From contig NC_031769.1 in the NCBI RefSeq assembly GCF_001522545.3, positions 14,802,256 through 14,866,255 on the forward strand: a stretch of DNA of 64,000 bases, given 5' to 3'. A program made the translations under genes and the position numbers. Shown here piece by piece: positions 28,072 to 41,189 of this stretch (position 1 is its first letter; the number at the start of each line of letters is the position of its first letter). A model generated the notes under the pieces. It made no database searches. It saw only the letters and a list, made by a program, of their open reading frames with translations, and was not told the DNA's origin. Source of the DNA: Parus major. Taxonomy: Eukaryota > Chordata > Aves > Passeriformes > Paridae.

Positions 28072-28116
28072 GTTTATTTACTACTTATTTATTATTATTT
28101 ACTATTTACTTATTTG
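28072..28116. repeat. TTTA-rich low-complexity repeat
   Basis: An imperfect array of TTTA, TTATTT and TTAC units, AT-rich throughout. It is probably a decayed tetranucleotide microsatellite. Confidence 0.75.
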
Positions 28117-28119
28117 TTG

Positions 28120-31100
28120 TCTGTAGATATTCCCATTTGGCAGCACAGTGGTTGGTACCACAGCCTGTATTGGTTGGAAATAAGGCACAAAAGTGGAACT
28201 TCTCTTTGTTCAATGGGATAGTCAGAGGCACTGTATTGCCACTAGAGGTGACTCATTTCCTTCTTAAGTATACATTGCTATTGCTCTTCAATGTAATTCA
28301 GGATTTTTTTTTAAGATGTTACTTATTGACAATTTTAGTCTCGTTTTTTTTTAAATTCATAAAACTCTGTCTGTAGAGCTCTGTTGCAGCCTGTTTAGAC
28401 AAAGAAAATATTATTTCTGTTCCTGCACATGAAGAAAGGGCATAAAAAACTTGAAGTATTTTAATAAATTGAAGAATATGACTGAAAATAGAGCTTAAAC
28501 CAGTCCCTAGTACAATTTTCCATAAACATGGGCAAGCTACTTGGTGATTTGCTTTCAGTCTTTTGTCAGCAATTTTTCCATTAAAGTGGTTGAAATGATT
28601 AATGAAATTTTGTTTGCTGCAAGAAAAATGTGAAGTCAGGTATTTAAAAATTAATGTATGCATGGAATGACACTGGTTTACACCTTTTCTGCCTTGCCAT
28701 TATATTTCCAAAGTACAACTTGAACATGTAAGAATTTGCTGATTTTGTTCTCTCTTCCTTCTACAAGTTGTGTGAAATGTGTGAGCTCACTAAGGGCTCT
28801 TCAAGAGTCTCTCCTGTGATGTTTAGAGTAAGTCAAATAATAATTGTTACTACCCTCAATTATCCGCATAAAATGGTTTCTTCTCTTGCCTTCAGCAGTG
28901 CAAAGATTTTTTTTGTCTATCTTTGAGGGCATGTCTCTTGACAGGGCAAGAATGTTACCCCACTGTCATGAAAGCAATTTACCTGAGAGGTGACTTGAGT
29001 GACCCAAAGTGCTCAGATCCAGTTTTAGCCACGCAGATTTCTTTCCTCTGCACTGCCTGTGTGAGTGGCATCACAGGGCTGGTACCTGCTGCAGACTGCC
29101 ATTGGGCTTTGGTGTTTTGGGACACCAAAATGTCCCCATGTTGTACCCAGTGAAAAGACAGCCCCCACACATAGGATTCATTGAACATTTGCAAGAAAAT
29201 CTGCCATCAAATGCAGAATAGGAGTATTTGCTCTTTATATACCCAGCCAGAAATTCTCTTCCACAAATGCCATTCTTCTACCTGGCTTCCTTCTAAAAAC
29301 ATAGGTCTGCAATATTATCATATTGTAACTAGCAAAGTCTCAAGCCCCGGTGATTCTCATTTCAGGTGTGAAAATCATGATGAAAAATGGAGGCCCTCAT
29401 TTTGTGTTGTATTTGCTCTGCAATTAAAGTCTGTACAAATGCTGTGATTTTCTCCCTGTTGAACTCTAACACAGAAGATCCAGCTTAATCAGCAGTTGAG
29501 CAGCCTGGTGTCACCATGTGAAGTCCAGCCAATTCTTCCTTTCCTTTCCATGACCCATGAATGAATGTTTTCTGGTATAAATACCTGGTGTCCCCTGCAC
29601 AGGCAGTCATGAACTGCTCTGCCAGCAAGAGATCTAACTGGACTGGGTAATTGCTGATCACCCACTGCGGGCTTTTCCCTCAGGGCAGGCACTGACCTGG
29701 ATCTTAGTCCTTTGAGCAGCCCCCAGATCTCATGTGGCAGGGAGGAAGAGCCTCTTTGGGACCCTCATCTGTTCCAACCTGAGCTGGAAGGGTTGCTGGC
29801 TGGAGGAGAGGAAAGGAGTCTGACAAGCAGAGTGCAACCACACCAGTGTCATTTCCTTTGGAAAGAACACTCATCAAAGAGTGTACAGGCCTTCTTTTTC
29901 TAGAAGGATTTCTTTCTGCAGCTGCTAGAAGCCTAAAGAAAAACTTCATCCCTCTTGGATTCTCTTATTTTACCATAGGGGCACTTCTGTGACTTATATT
30001 CATCCTATTGTCAGAAGTCATGGGTTGAACTGGGAGCTCAGGATACCAGTGTGGAATTGTGCTGTGCCAGGAGAGCAGCTGTGAAGGTGTCTCTGTGGAG
30101 CAAGAGGTGTGGGGCTGTAACCAGGGGCCAGCCACCCATCTTTCTCATGGAGATGTGGGAAATTCTGCTGCTCCAAGAGAAAGCAGAGGGTGGTTGCCAA
30201 AAATGCTAGAGCAAGGCACACTGCTTGCAAAAGCCCCTGCCAGAGGAGCCAGGGAGAGGGGACCACACTGTGGTTTTAATTCAGAACTATTTTTATCCAT
30301 ACATGTGCAAGAAAAAGACAGAAACTTGCTGTTATTTTTAACCCAGATTGACTTTAAGCTGTACAGAATGGGTACAGCACAGGCAGCACCAACCCACAGG
30401 CCAGAGAACACATGGGTAATTGAGGATATGGGACTGAATTAGAGATGCAGAGACGGTGCCACTGCAGATGGGGTGAGCAGTGACCCTTGGTGGGCTCAGA
30501 GCCAAAGCTGCCTAAGGAGCTGCACAGATTTCACATCCAACAGGGCTGTCCATCCAGCTCTGCCAAACAACAGCCTTTGGAGCAGTCAGTCCAGGTGGAC
30601 TCTGCAGAGCTTCTCTCATTTCTTGCTTGCCCAGTAGAACCATTCTGTTTCTGTGCCAACCACAGACAAAAAGTGGAGTTTCAGCACAAGCTCTTTGTTG
30701 AAATGAAGCCAATCACCCCAAGTTCGTGGCATACAGTACACTCTCCCTGCCAAAGTGGAATGCAGCTTTGGAAGGGCAGAACCTTATCATAAAACAAGCC
30801 ATTGTTTTCTGTGTTTTGAGTACAAGCAGATTAGTGATGAATCAGCTTTTTATGAATTCCCCTTTTCATCCCTTCCCTGTCTCTCACCTGTGTCTGGCTT
30901 GCAAGACAGATGGTGTAACTTCCTTTGCAACTTCAGTTCCCATTGCTCACTTTTCGTCTTGCCACTGGGGAGCACTCCCAGGTAGGTCAGCTCATAAATA
31001 AATTTTTTCTTACAATTGCTTAGTGACATGTGCAGCCTGTAAACAATCCTGCAATGTTGAATAAGGACCTAATTCAATCTGGTGACCCTTAAGCATGAAC

Positions 31101-33435
31101 AGAACACACTGAATAAAGACAGCTGGGTTTTAGGTTCTGGTACTTTTGTAAAACATGCTTTATATTAAAATAAATACATTGAATGTGAACTCAGATATGA
31201 TCCAAAACAAAACCAATGCAAAGTACAAGTATGTATTGCCAGACACACAAAACTATCAGTCAGCTGAATAGATGGGTTAGTAAATCAATATACAATTATC
31301 ATTTCAGGTTTAAAATGTATAATGAAATGAAATTAGATGCATTACAGAAGGTTCTACTTCAGTCTTACTCTGTTCCAAACTCATTGTTCTGAAATTGTTC
31401 AAAGTTTCTTTATCTGAAAGTAAAGCCTAGTGTAATTAGCAATATGTTTCTGCAAATGGCATATGCAGCTCCTCAGGACTTGCATCATTAGGGTTGTGTT
31501 AAAAAAATCTGGATACTGCAGAGTAAGGACTTTTTTTTTTTACAGAATGGAACCCTATTAAAATACAAACATTTCTTCCCCCCTGAAGGTCATGGGAACA
31601 GTTTCCCATAGAGCTTTGCCCAGGAGTTTCTAGTTAAATGGCAGCAATTTTATTAAAATGTCTGTTTTCTGTCAAGGAAACTTAGCACATCTTTAACTGT
31701 CAGAAAGGGCTATACAAACATGTGCTATAGCAAAACACAGAATCCATATACATCCGCTAATAACATGCTCTGACTCCACTGATAAAGACAAGTTTATCAA
31801 GCCCTGGAGTTACCACTGTCACCATTAAGAAGAGTGCACTTGACCAGAGCTGAAGACCAGGAAGAAATACTGCAGGAATAATGTTATCTCTACCTTCACC
31901 TCAGGGTTAAACTGTGGTAAATGACATTGTGTTTGTTATTAATGTCTTATTTTGAATAGTGCCTGTTATGGTAGGAAGACAGGGGGGTTTCTTTTCTTAA
32001 TTGCAAAAACTGGTCAAGCAAAAACCCTGGAGTGGGGTCCCTTCCCACATCAGTACAAAGTCACTTATTCATCCTGGCAAGCCACTCAACTACTCCTTCC
32101 TTCCCCCACTGAAATTTACATATTCCATCAACACATCTGAGCTCCTTCCTGAGCTCCCCACTGGGATTAGCTTCTCACATGCTTGCTCTCTTTTACTCTC
32201 TCTTCCAGTATATACAATTATTTGAATTTTCTAACAACACACACATGTTATTATATACTTAAAAGAAGGTAATATCAAAGAAACAGAGTTTATAGTGAGG
32301 GCAGAAGGTGATGAGGTATTTCCTGGGGAAGTTCACGCTACGGTCTTAGAGCTGTAAGATATTGTTGTTTGAGTTAAATCTTTGGTAACCTTAGTAGTTT
32401 ATGTGAGTTCATGTAATGTGTGATTTTCTTTAACCAGTGCTTAGTATTTGGTATGAGTTATTTAGTTATTTGGCTTGGATTTGTATGGCATCACAGTGAC
32501 AGGAGGGCAGAATACAGGCTGTAAATTTATGGTACACAAAAGTTTCTCAAGTTCCCACTTGAAAAGACAGAGTTCTTCAGCACAGCACAGCCAGCCTTTG
32601 ATACACCTGCCCTGAGGCAGTGCTGAACCCACCTTCAGCAGCTTTTGCTGTCAGGCCAAAGATTGCTTCCCTCTTAGTTTGTGCGATAATTCAGTAATAA
32701 CTGAGTACCAGTTAAAATGCTAACCCAGTATAAATATTTATTGCTGTTACTGGGTTGTAGAAACAGTTGTTAAATCCACAGCTATGGATAGCTGGAGCTG
32801 GAAGATGTTCTGTGACTGCTGAGAGGCCCATGAGTGGCATGAGAGAAGGCAGGAAACATAGGAGAGATCCTGAACTTCAGCAGAGGGCTGGAGAGAAGGG
32901 AATCACTTGGTTTGTACAAACTGTCAAGAGCCAGGACCTGACCAAGAGACATAAAATTAATGAACAGGCAGAGAAAGGGAGGCCAGGCTTAAAGCATGGA
33001 AAATCCTGTGGAGAAAAGAGAAAGAGAGGCAGGAGCAGGTAGAAGCAAAATGGAGGCAATACTGAAGCAAAAAGCACTCAAGTGTTATATATCCTACAAA
33101 TGGACAGTTTCTAGGTACTTCCTTTATTACAGGATGGAGCTGTTTGTGAGGAGAGGCATGCAGGGATGTACAGCCTGAGGTGGACTGAGAGCATTTTAGC
33201 ACCACAGCAGGGAGAGCTTTGTAATCCTGCAAGAAATGTCATATAAAAGGGCCATATAATACTCCCCTTCTTATTATTGCAAGCAATAAGAGAACTGCCC
33301 AGTACCTGTATGCTCCTACTTGGCACAGTGTGAGGGACACACGAGGAAACCATGAAACAGAATAAGCACTAGAAAGAGCCAGATGGAGCTGCCTTGTTGG
33401 AGAGCAAAAAGAAGGAGCCCTAAGAATAACATAAG
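28120..33435. other. Non-coding stretch, no gene recognised
   Basis: No exon could be supported. A poly-T run lies near 31,531-31,542. A TATAAATA word lies near 29,578 and another near 35,029, but neither has an initiator, CpG island or open frame downstream, so they are not called as promoters. Open frames are all under about 130 codons and domain-free. Confidence 0.5.
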
Positions 33436-33440
33436 GAAAA

Positions 33441-33480
33441 AGCAAAAGGAAGCAAAAGGAAACAAAAGGAAGCAGAAAGG
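33441..33480. repeat. Decamer tandem repeat (AGCAAAAGGA)
   Basis: Four consecutive 10-bp units: two perfect AGCAAAAGGA copies, one AACAAAAGGA and a last degenerate unit. The array is purine-rich. It is a small minisatellite created by local duplication and shows little decay. Confidence 0.85.
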
Positions 33481-33830
33481 AGGAGTTGGAGGTCACATGC
33501 AAACAGGGATGCAGAGAACTTGGAGAGAAAGCCAAGCAGAGCACTGGTAGCTGCCATGTAGCTTAAAGACTCATCACCAGTGTGTCTGGGACATTTCCAT
33601 GGAACTTATTTCTTCTGTGGGGAACCAAGGTATTTCTGGTCTGAATCATACTCATAGCCAGCACCTCCTATGGAATAGGAAACAGCTACAGACATGGAGG
33701 AAGGAAGCTGACATTAAGGAAAAGATGTTGAAAGAAGAATCCCCATGAGTGAGCTGACATTCTGCTCTATGGCCACAAAGTTTGGATCCACTCCATTGTT
33801 TAACTCTAGAATGTAAGCAGTCAATACTTG

Positions 33831-33874
33831 TTTTCAAACCAATACCTATTGGTATATAGGTATTGGTTTGAAAA
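33831..33874. repeat. Perfect 19-bp inverted repeat with 6-nt loop
   Basis: The left arm TTTTCAAACCAATACCTAT (33,831-33,849) is the exact reverse complement of the right arm (33,856-33,874), and the loop is TGGTAT. Pairing stops at both outer ends, so the stem is 19 bp with no extension. Perfect arms mean that it arose recently or is maintained. It is shorter than a typical microRNA precursor and has no terminal duplication that would mark a MITE. A fold-back replication error is the simplest origin. Confidence 0.95.
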
Positions 33875-33879
33875 GTATA

Positions 33880-36680
33880 TTTGAAAAGATGCTTTTAAAA
33901 GTATTTTCAGTAGAGAATTCCCTCTAATTCCAAATAACTACCAAGTATTTATTCCATTTCAGGAATTCTCTTTCCCCCTGGTTTCTCATCTCAAATTTGC
34001 ATTGTTTTAGCAGCAGAAGAAGTTATTCCAGAATTAGCTGGAAGAAACATCTGAGATGGTCCCTGATTGAGCCATAACCCAGCCCTGTTTCTACAGAAGT
34101 TCCTGCTGACTTTACATGTCATGCTTTCCTTTTCTTATTTAAAATATTTTCTTTTTCTAGTAAGAAACATTCTTACATTTTATGCTGAAATTAAATTTTC
34201 CTGGAGATACTTTGCTAATGCTCTGCATGGAGAGTTTTGATTCTTCTAATTCTCTAGGAAGATTTTAATCTGCAGTTATTACTTTTGTTTCATTTGGCAT
34301 CCACATTTGGGAAAGAGCCAAGGGAGGAAGTGACAAATCCATCAACTTAAGACGGGAAACCCTGATTTCAGGGCTGTGCATATCTCGTTAGAAGTTCCTT
34401 TCCCCTTTGGCTATTTTGAATTAATATCCTTCCATGGGATAGTTTCTCCATTCACATCATTAAAATGTACCATCACAATATTTATTCATCAAAAACTAAC
34501 TGGAATAAGTCTAATCTTGCCTGTTATATACCTCACCATGTTTACACATCACCCAAGACAGCACACCTTCATGGGACATGGGGGCATGACTATGGATCAA
34601 ACATAACACAATAGTACAGTCTTACAAAAAGAATGAATCATTTGTCTAATTGCTATCCTGCTTATAAACTACTTTGCCTGGAAGACACCAAGTCATTCAC
34701 ATATACCACTTTGTCTGTGTACATTTCTAATATATTTCTGTAGGATCTTTCCTCCTTTGCCTGAGGCATAGTGGAAACAAGCAGCAGTCACTCACTCCAG
34801 CACCTTCCCCATGAAAAAACCCTGTGTATTTCAGCATTAGAGAAAGGGAAGTTTTCAGTTGGCTTCCCTTAGTAGCAACTGTCAGTGTCTCAAGATCCTT
34901 ATTACAGAAGAAAATCAATCAGATTTCCAGAAAATCAGAAGAGAATAACAGCATTAAGTTGTGCCTAGCAAAACAGAGACTCTTTGCCCTGAATGGAGAC
35001 TCAGAATAGCAATAAAAACATTGCAAAACAGTATAAATACCAGTGTGATTAAAAAGTCTCCCTCTAAAGCAAACAAATCAGAGCACACAGGAGTGTCACA
35101 TCTAATAGCTGCCCTGAGCTGTACGATTATTTAACATCTCTTATTAGGAGCTCTCGTCATGGCCCAGAACAGCTTCCACCAAACAAAAGGCATTTTAGTC
35201 CTTAGTTGCTGGTCCCAACAGGGTTTGGTGCCTCCCTATGTGTCCTCTGAGTCTTCCTGCTGTGCTGTAACGCAGACAGGGGAACCACAAGGCTGTGGGT
35301 GATCAGCAGCAAAGTCTGGAGCGAGGCTGTCAGAAAGAAAAGGAAGATTAGGATGAGAGCTGCCTTGAACCAGAGCCAGCAGTCCAACCATGGTTCTTAC
35401 ACAGTAAATAACCTGATGACAACTTTGCTCACCTTTCAGCACTTGCCCCTTTTAAACAATTCTGTAATATCTTGTGCCCTTACTATTAGCAACGTATCAT
35501 TGTGGGTGTTGACATTTAACCTGTTTGTCAACAGATCCATTTCCATCTCATTTCGCTGGCACCCCATGCAAGAGGCAGTAAGTGAAGAGCATTTTAGCAC
35601 AAGTGATGAAAGATGTCATTGCTGGTGCCCTTTTGTGCTGCCTGCACTGCCGTGAAGTATAGCAACCATTAGTAACAGGGATTTGAGTGCAATGTCTACT
35701 TTCACCCAGCAAGGTCGAAAATTTATGGTTCTGACCTTTTCTCTCTCCTCTGATGTTGGAGTGGGCTTGGGTCTTGTTCACAAGAAATTACATAAAATCA
35801 AATGGAGTTGATGCAGGTTCAGTGTGAAGTGATGCAAAGAAAGGATTCCACCTTTCCCAGATAAAAATGGCTTCAATACCTTTAATAATGAGAGCCATGA
35901 AGTTCCACAAACTTTACAGAAAAGGTTGTAAGGGTGTTGAGTGTTTCAAAGCTGCACACAGGACAAGGTAATTATTCCAAGGAGATCTACATTTATTCTT
36001 ATTCTGGAGTTTTTCAGATATGTTGCTCAAGGTCTCAAATATTTGTTTCAAGAAAAGCAAGTCTTGTTATGGCATAAAGATCTGTGTTAATTAAAGCAGC
36101 CTAGCTTCTAAGTGCTGTGCTCTTAGCAGGCTATAAACCACTTTGATTTTGTTTGGGTTGGTCACTTTGCACACGCAAGCTAGAGAGACACACAAGCCCT
36201 CCTGCTGCATTCCCCTGATCTGAGCAAGCTGGCTCAGTCCCACTGCTGTCTATGCTGACAAGCCTTGCAGGTTCAATGTACTTCTCAAACTTTTCCCTCA
36301 TTCTTATTTTTAAGGCAAGCTAGAGTTGAACTATTCAGTTGAGTTGCCTTTCAGCACCAGAGTCCTGTGATGTGCACAGCTGCTGTGCAGTCCCCAGCAC
36401 TCTCCTCTCACCCTGTCACCAGCAGCTCAGCACGCAAGGAGCAGGAGTGCTGCTCACACAGTGATGGAGGGCAACTGCCCAGCCACGGGGAGGAAAGGGT
36501 ATTTTAGGGACTGTTGGCTCCTTTCGCACTAAGCATGACAGACAAGAGTCACAAAGTTCAGCCAAGATCAATCCTTCTAGTGCTTATGACTGGGGATTAG
36601 CTCAACCCATTGCAGACACAGTGGCTCAGTGAGAAACCAATGTCCAAATAACAAGTTGCTCTGCGGTCTTGTTATCTGGA
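33880..36680. other. Non-coding stretch, no gene recognised
   Basis: No exon or repeat family supported. A REST-like half-site TTCAGCACCA lies at about 36,346-36,355 without its second half. The region about 35,080-35,420 is open in two minus-strand frames and one plus-strand frame, without recognisable protein features. Confidence 0.5.
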
Positions 36681-36685
36681 ATGGG

Positions 36686-36760
36686 CTTTTTTCTTTTTTT
36701 TTTCTTTCCCCCCCCTCTTTGGTGAGATTTTTTTTGGTTGTTTTTGTTTTGATTTTTTCT
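36686..36760. repeat. Pyrimidine-rich low-complexity tract
   Basis: A T- and C-rich run with long T blocks and a block of nine C, interrupted only by a GGTGAGA word. It is strand-asymmetric simple sequence. It could resemble a polypyrimidine tract, but no acceptor AG followed by an open exon is apparent. Confidence 0.75.
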
Positions 36761-36764
36761 GCAA

Positions 36765-39700
36765 AGAAGGTCAGTGTCAGTCCAGCTGCCTCAGACACAC
36801 ACATCACAGCTATGCAGAATATATTGTCTGTGAGGCTGTAGTACAGCTGGCATTTAATTTTGGTATAGCTTGGTTTACTTGTAATTTATTTTCTTGCTGT
36901 TCTCTACAACAGTGAGACTCCACTTTGACAAGTAAAGATTTAAAGAGAAGTTCTAGACACTCATGAAACACGTTTATATGAGAGATGCAGATTTCCTGAA
37001 AATTTTTTGTGCTGGTGGTTTTTTGGCTTTCTATCTGGCTGAAGTACCACAAGCTGAAGCAAAAGTATCCTTCTTTGATGGTAATGTTTCCCAAATTTTC
37101 TGCTAAGGATGCATAACTTCATCAATTCACCAAGTTTAAAATCTGCATTTGGGACTTCTGCCAGAAAATATAATGTCTATTTTCGTTCAACCTATCCATT
37201 TTAATGTGCGTGCAAGCTGTCCACACTGTCAGAGACTGCAGCAAGCACTGTTGCTTAACAGTGTCTTTGGAAATACCAAGTCATATGTAAGCTATGAAAT
37301 AGATTGTTATTGTTATATAAATATTTCTAACACTTTTGAGCACTAAGCAATTAATACAAACACATTTTGTCTCCTGTTAGCTAAATCCCTTGGTATCCCA
37401 TATTCCCTTTGTGGTTCTTGTAGTCTGACACAAGATACGATTTGTACCAGCCTGCCCAGGGCATGGAAGCAAGAAATAAGTTAAATGTTGCATATCCTTT
37501 CTCACTGCTTGTTACTTCTGCAGAGAACTTTCTTCCTGCTGTGCAATTTCATGTCCAAATTTCCTCCCCAATACCACAGGATGCTGCAAGTGCTAACTAA
37601 AAGAAAAGCAGGGACAGACAAAAAGAGAGGAGATAAATAGGGGTTAGCAAGGATAACAAGACAAATAGGAATGGCTGTTATACCAAGGATTCTAACCCCA
37701 GCAAGACCACTAGGAAACAGTATTACACCCAGTAATGTTCCTTGTCAAGTCTAATGGATTATACGTACCTCAGCTTCTCCTTATATAGATACTTCAAATT
37801 CACTCTGTAAAACCATGAGACAGATACACTAAACACCTACCACTGGCCATCTGACCATCCTTGTTGCAGCTCGTGACCTGCCTTGCATTCCGCTGTGATC
37901 CTCTATGTCCATACTCAGCCCTTCCTCTCTGGCCAGGAATGCAGAGGCATGGAAAGCCTCCTAACTATGGGGCACATTCAGCTGTGCAGGTACATCCCCA
38001 GAACTGGCTCTGTAATATGTTGTTTTTGTTTCTAACAAAATACAGTGGCCAATATTTTTCAAGGCAGTCTGACTCCTCTGTGAAAACTGCATTTTTGGTG
38101 CCACTCAGTTTTCAATGTGTTGGATTTATATGGAACAAGTGGACTCCTAGAAACCATAAGAAACCAGAATCAAAAGAGTTTTTCCATTCCTAAATTACCA
38201 CTAGATTGAGGTCCATGCTTCTCTTCCTCAGGGTCTCCCCGAGCCAGATGAGCCCCTTGGGCTTAGGGCACAGAGACACCTGGAACACCATGTGAGGCTT
38301 AGTCTGGAATGGGACCTACACCCCAGCAGTGGAATGGGCCTGTGAGCTGCTGCTGTGAAGTATACTTACCCCAATGCCTGGTTTGCAGTGAAAGTAAGGA
38401 TCAATTTTCAAAAGGTTCTTTGTGAATTTCTTTTCCATGTAAAAAATTTAGTTTTTGCATCATTATATAGCTCTGTGTCTGCTTGCTGGATATCAGTATT
38501 GCAAACCCCACCACTACAGGAGCTGCAGGGCTCAATTCATGACACAATTTTACCACTCATTTCAGAATGTGACACAGTGCTTAGAAATACAATATTTAAA
38601 GCATGGGTTACCCCACTGAATATTTTTTGCTTTCTGTTTTGCTTTTTGCTTAGCAATTAGAAAGTGCCCTTTGTTTGTGTTTCAATAGAATTATTGTAGC
38701 AGGACGTGCTACCAAAAAAGGCAAGAAAAGAGCTTTCCTGCCAGTCAAAGGTTCTCTTTTTTTAATTTTCTTGCAATGACAGATTCACAAAATAGGACTA
38801 TTTCAGAGGCAGGCAGTCTGGAGTTTGGTTAATCTGGAATGAAAAAAAAAAAGTCTACAAGTGATAATTTGCTTTTGTAACAAAGATTACCTCAAGGACA
38901 GGAAACATTACACAGTAAACCTTTCCTTGTTTGCATTTCAGAACAGTTCCTAAAATATTGCTTCTCTTTACTTCAAAATAACCAGTGCATGTCTTCCTCT
39001 CCTGCCATCCTCAGCATGGCTTCAACAACAGATCAGCTTCCCTGGCTTAGATCTGAGCTGCCAGGCATGTTCATCAGTGGTTTGTCCCCCTTTTGTTGCT
39101 AGTGTGGAAAGGAAAGGTGGATGAGCTGGGAGAAGCCAGCTCCATCCCACTGTCCCACCACCAGCAGAGCCCCCAGAGCAGACTATTTTCTCATCATTGG
39201 ATGACTAATACAACCACAGGCACTTGAAGTGCATGGGAATTTTTCCAGCCAGTGTTCCGATCAACCTTTCTTCTGGGGAGGGTCTTATGACATATTTTCT
39301 ATTTTTTTTCCTTTCAGTAAAGATTTGGCTGGCACCATTGGTGCAGTGTGACTGGCCCCAAATCTGGCATCAGAGGTAAATGACTCTTCTTGAATCCTTC
39401 ATATACTTTGCATTTCCCACCAAACAGGCTACAGTGATGATAGTGACAGTCCATGCATTTCTGCATTTTCTCAGACATGTTCTCTAGTTAAGCTTTGCCA
39501 AAAATGGCAGAACTGATCGTTTCAGGGTTGCTGCACAAGAACTCACAAGACAGACAGAAGCCTTGCTAGGCTGTGCAATACATGCCACAGCATAATACCA
39601 GCAGCATGTGGTGGCAGCTTATGAGGTTGGAAAGAGCAATTTTAACTGTTGCATATGCTGAAAATGCACTGCATTTTCAGATTCTCTTCTGGTTAGCCAG

Positions 39701-40905
39701 GAGCCTGAACAGGGTTAACCTGCTCCCTGCTGGGACCCTCATTAGGAGCAGCTGAGGCATTGCTGTTTCTTCTGTGCCTCTTTTCACATCTGTTTCTACA
39801 TTTCTGAGAAGTCTTGCCAAGAACCCCCCAATTTATTTAGCTCTCACATCTGATTTGATTTGAAGCTTCTCAGCCCCTCACTCTTGGGTCTGGCCAGATC
39901 ACTAGAGCAGAAGTCACAAGATTTCTTAAAAAAAAAAAAAAAGCAATAAGAAAGCTGATTAGACAAAAAGGCTGAAAATCTTCAAGAATTAATTTTCAGA
40001 CCGTATGTGATAGCTTCCCAAAATGGCATCCTTCCAACTGCAGTGTCCCTATCACTCCAGTCAATGATGGGACAGATTAGGCACTGAATTCCTGACAGCT
40101 GATACACTGGACCATTTATATTTATGAGAAATGTTGCAATTTGGTGGGCTTTGACCATTCCTTTGAACTTTGGAAGTTCATATTGCCTGGCAAGATTGCA
40201 CCTCAGTGAACAGCTGGGTGCTGTTCAAGATCTACATGACCCCAGCAAAGATACCTTTTATTTATAAACATGACCCATGTGTGCTTCAACTACATGAGCT
40301 TGATAAAAATCCAATCCCAACTACAAAAGCTGAGCAGCAAATTAATTACATTGTCTCAAATGAGCTCTAAATAAAGGACACTGTGGTTGTCTTCAAGACT
40401 GATATTTTAGGCATGAAATTCAGTTTCATGTTGGAGATCCTCCACTCTGTGTGGCCAGACAGGCTGCTGGCACACAGCCTTGCCAGCCCAGTAGGAATTC
40501 AGCTCTGCAAAGACATCTGGATGATGCTACGAGCACCAACCCACAGCTGATGTCTGCGGGTGGGGAGCATCACTGCCTATCCGTAAGATAAATATGTCAG
40601 TGAGCCTTACAGAAACACTGCAAAGTCTCCACAGGATAGAGTGGCAGTGTGTGGCTACAAACCCGGCTACTGGTTGGTAAAGACATGGGCCAAAATCAGT
40701 CTTTATACCTTGAAATAAGGGGAATTTGTATTTAAGCTTTGAGGCCTAATTCCTGCAGACTTACTTTCTAACTAGCTCCACAAAGTCCAGTCCACATTAA
40801 GGAAAAAAGAGTATTTGATGAATGAAGAAAAAATTTCTTGTGTCTGACTCTCCAAGTTTTGCAGAACAGCTTAGGAAAATTACAGTCAGTAATTGTTCAG
40901 ATTGT
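36765..40905. other. Non-coding stretch, no gene recognised
   Basis: No exon could be supported. Short poly-A runs occur near 38,841 and 39,928. Open frames reach 110 codons (37,861-38,193, plus) and have no domain. Confidence 0.5.
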
Positions 40906-40910
40906 AAACT

Positions 40911-40936
40911 GAACCTTTGGTTCAAACCTTTGGTTT
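40911..40936. repeat. Two adjacent 13-bp palindromes
   Basis: GAACCTTTGGTTC (40,911-40,923) is followed directly by AAACCTTTGGTTT (40,924-40,936). Each has 6-bp arms around a central T. They share the core AACCTTTGGTT and look like a tandem duplication. They lie about 250 bp upstream of the CpG island that starts near 41,165, so a paired binding site is possible but unproven. Confidence 0.6.
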
Positions 40937-41157
40937 GTAAGTGGATCCCTGGTATTAAAATACAGATTTAGGACCAAACTTGCAAGAGAAAAGATAGTTT
41001 TGTTTGACTTGCTTCCTACAGAGGTCAAAGACAGGCCGTTATTTTTTTACAAATCTAAATTCGTATCGAGCAATGGTTAAAACTGGAAAATATCCCAGGA
41101 GCTCTGACCTCTCTGCATAGGTGCAAATGTGTAATTCAGCTGGACTCATACCGGAGC

Positions 41158-41165
41158 TATATTAA
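41158..41165 (+). promoter_or_regulatory. TATA-like box at CpG island edge
   Basis: TATATTAA lies at the upstream boundary of the CpG island. If used, transcription would start about 30 bp downstream, near 41,190, inside the island. The word is a weak match to TATAAA, so initiation could also be of the dispersed CpG-island type. Confidence 0.25.
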
Positions 41166-41189
41166 CCTGAGTGCAGGTCAGCGGGCGGG

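Noticed and set aside
29577..29586. TATAAATA box
   Set aside because: No CpG island, initiator, good-context ATG or exon follows, and such AT words are frequent in this composition.
36346..36366. REST/NRSF-like element
   Set aside because: Only the left half TTCAGCACCA matches. The right half is missing at canonical and nearby spacings.
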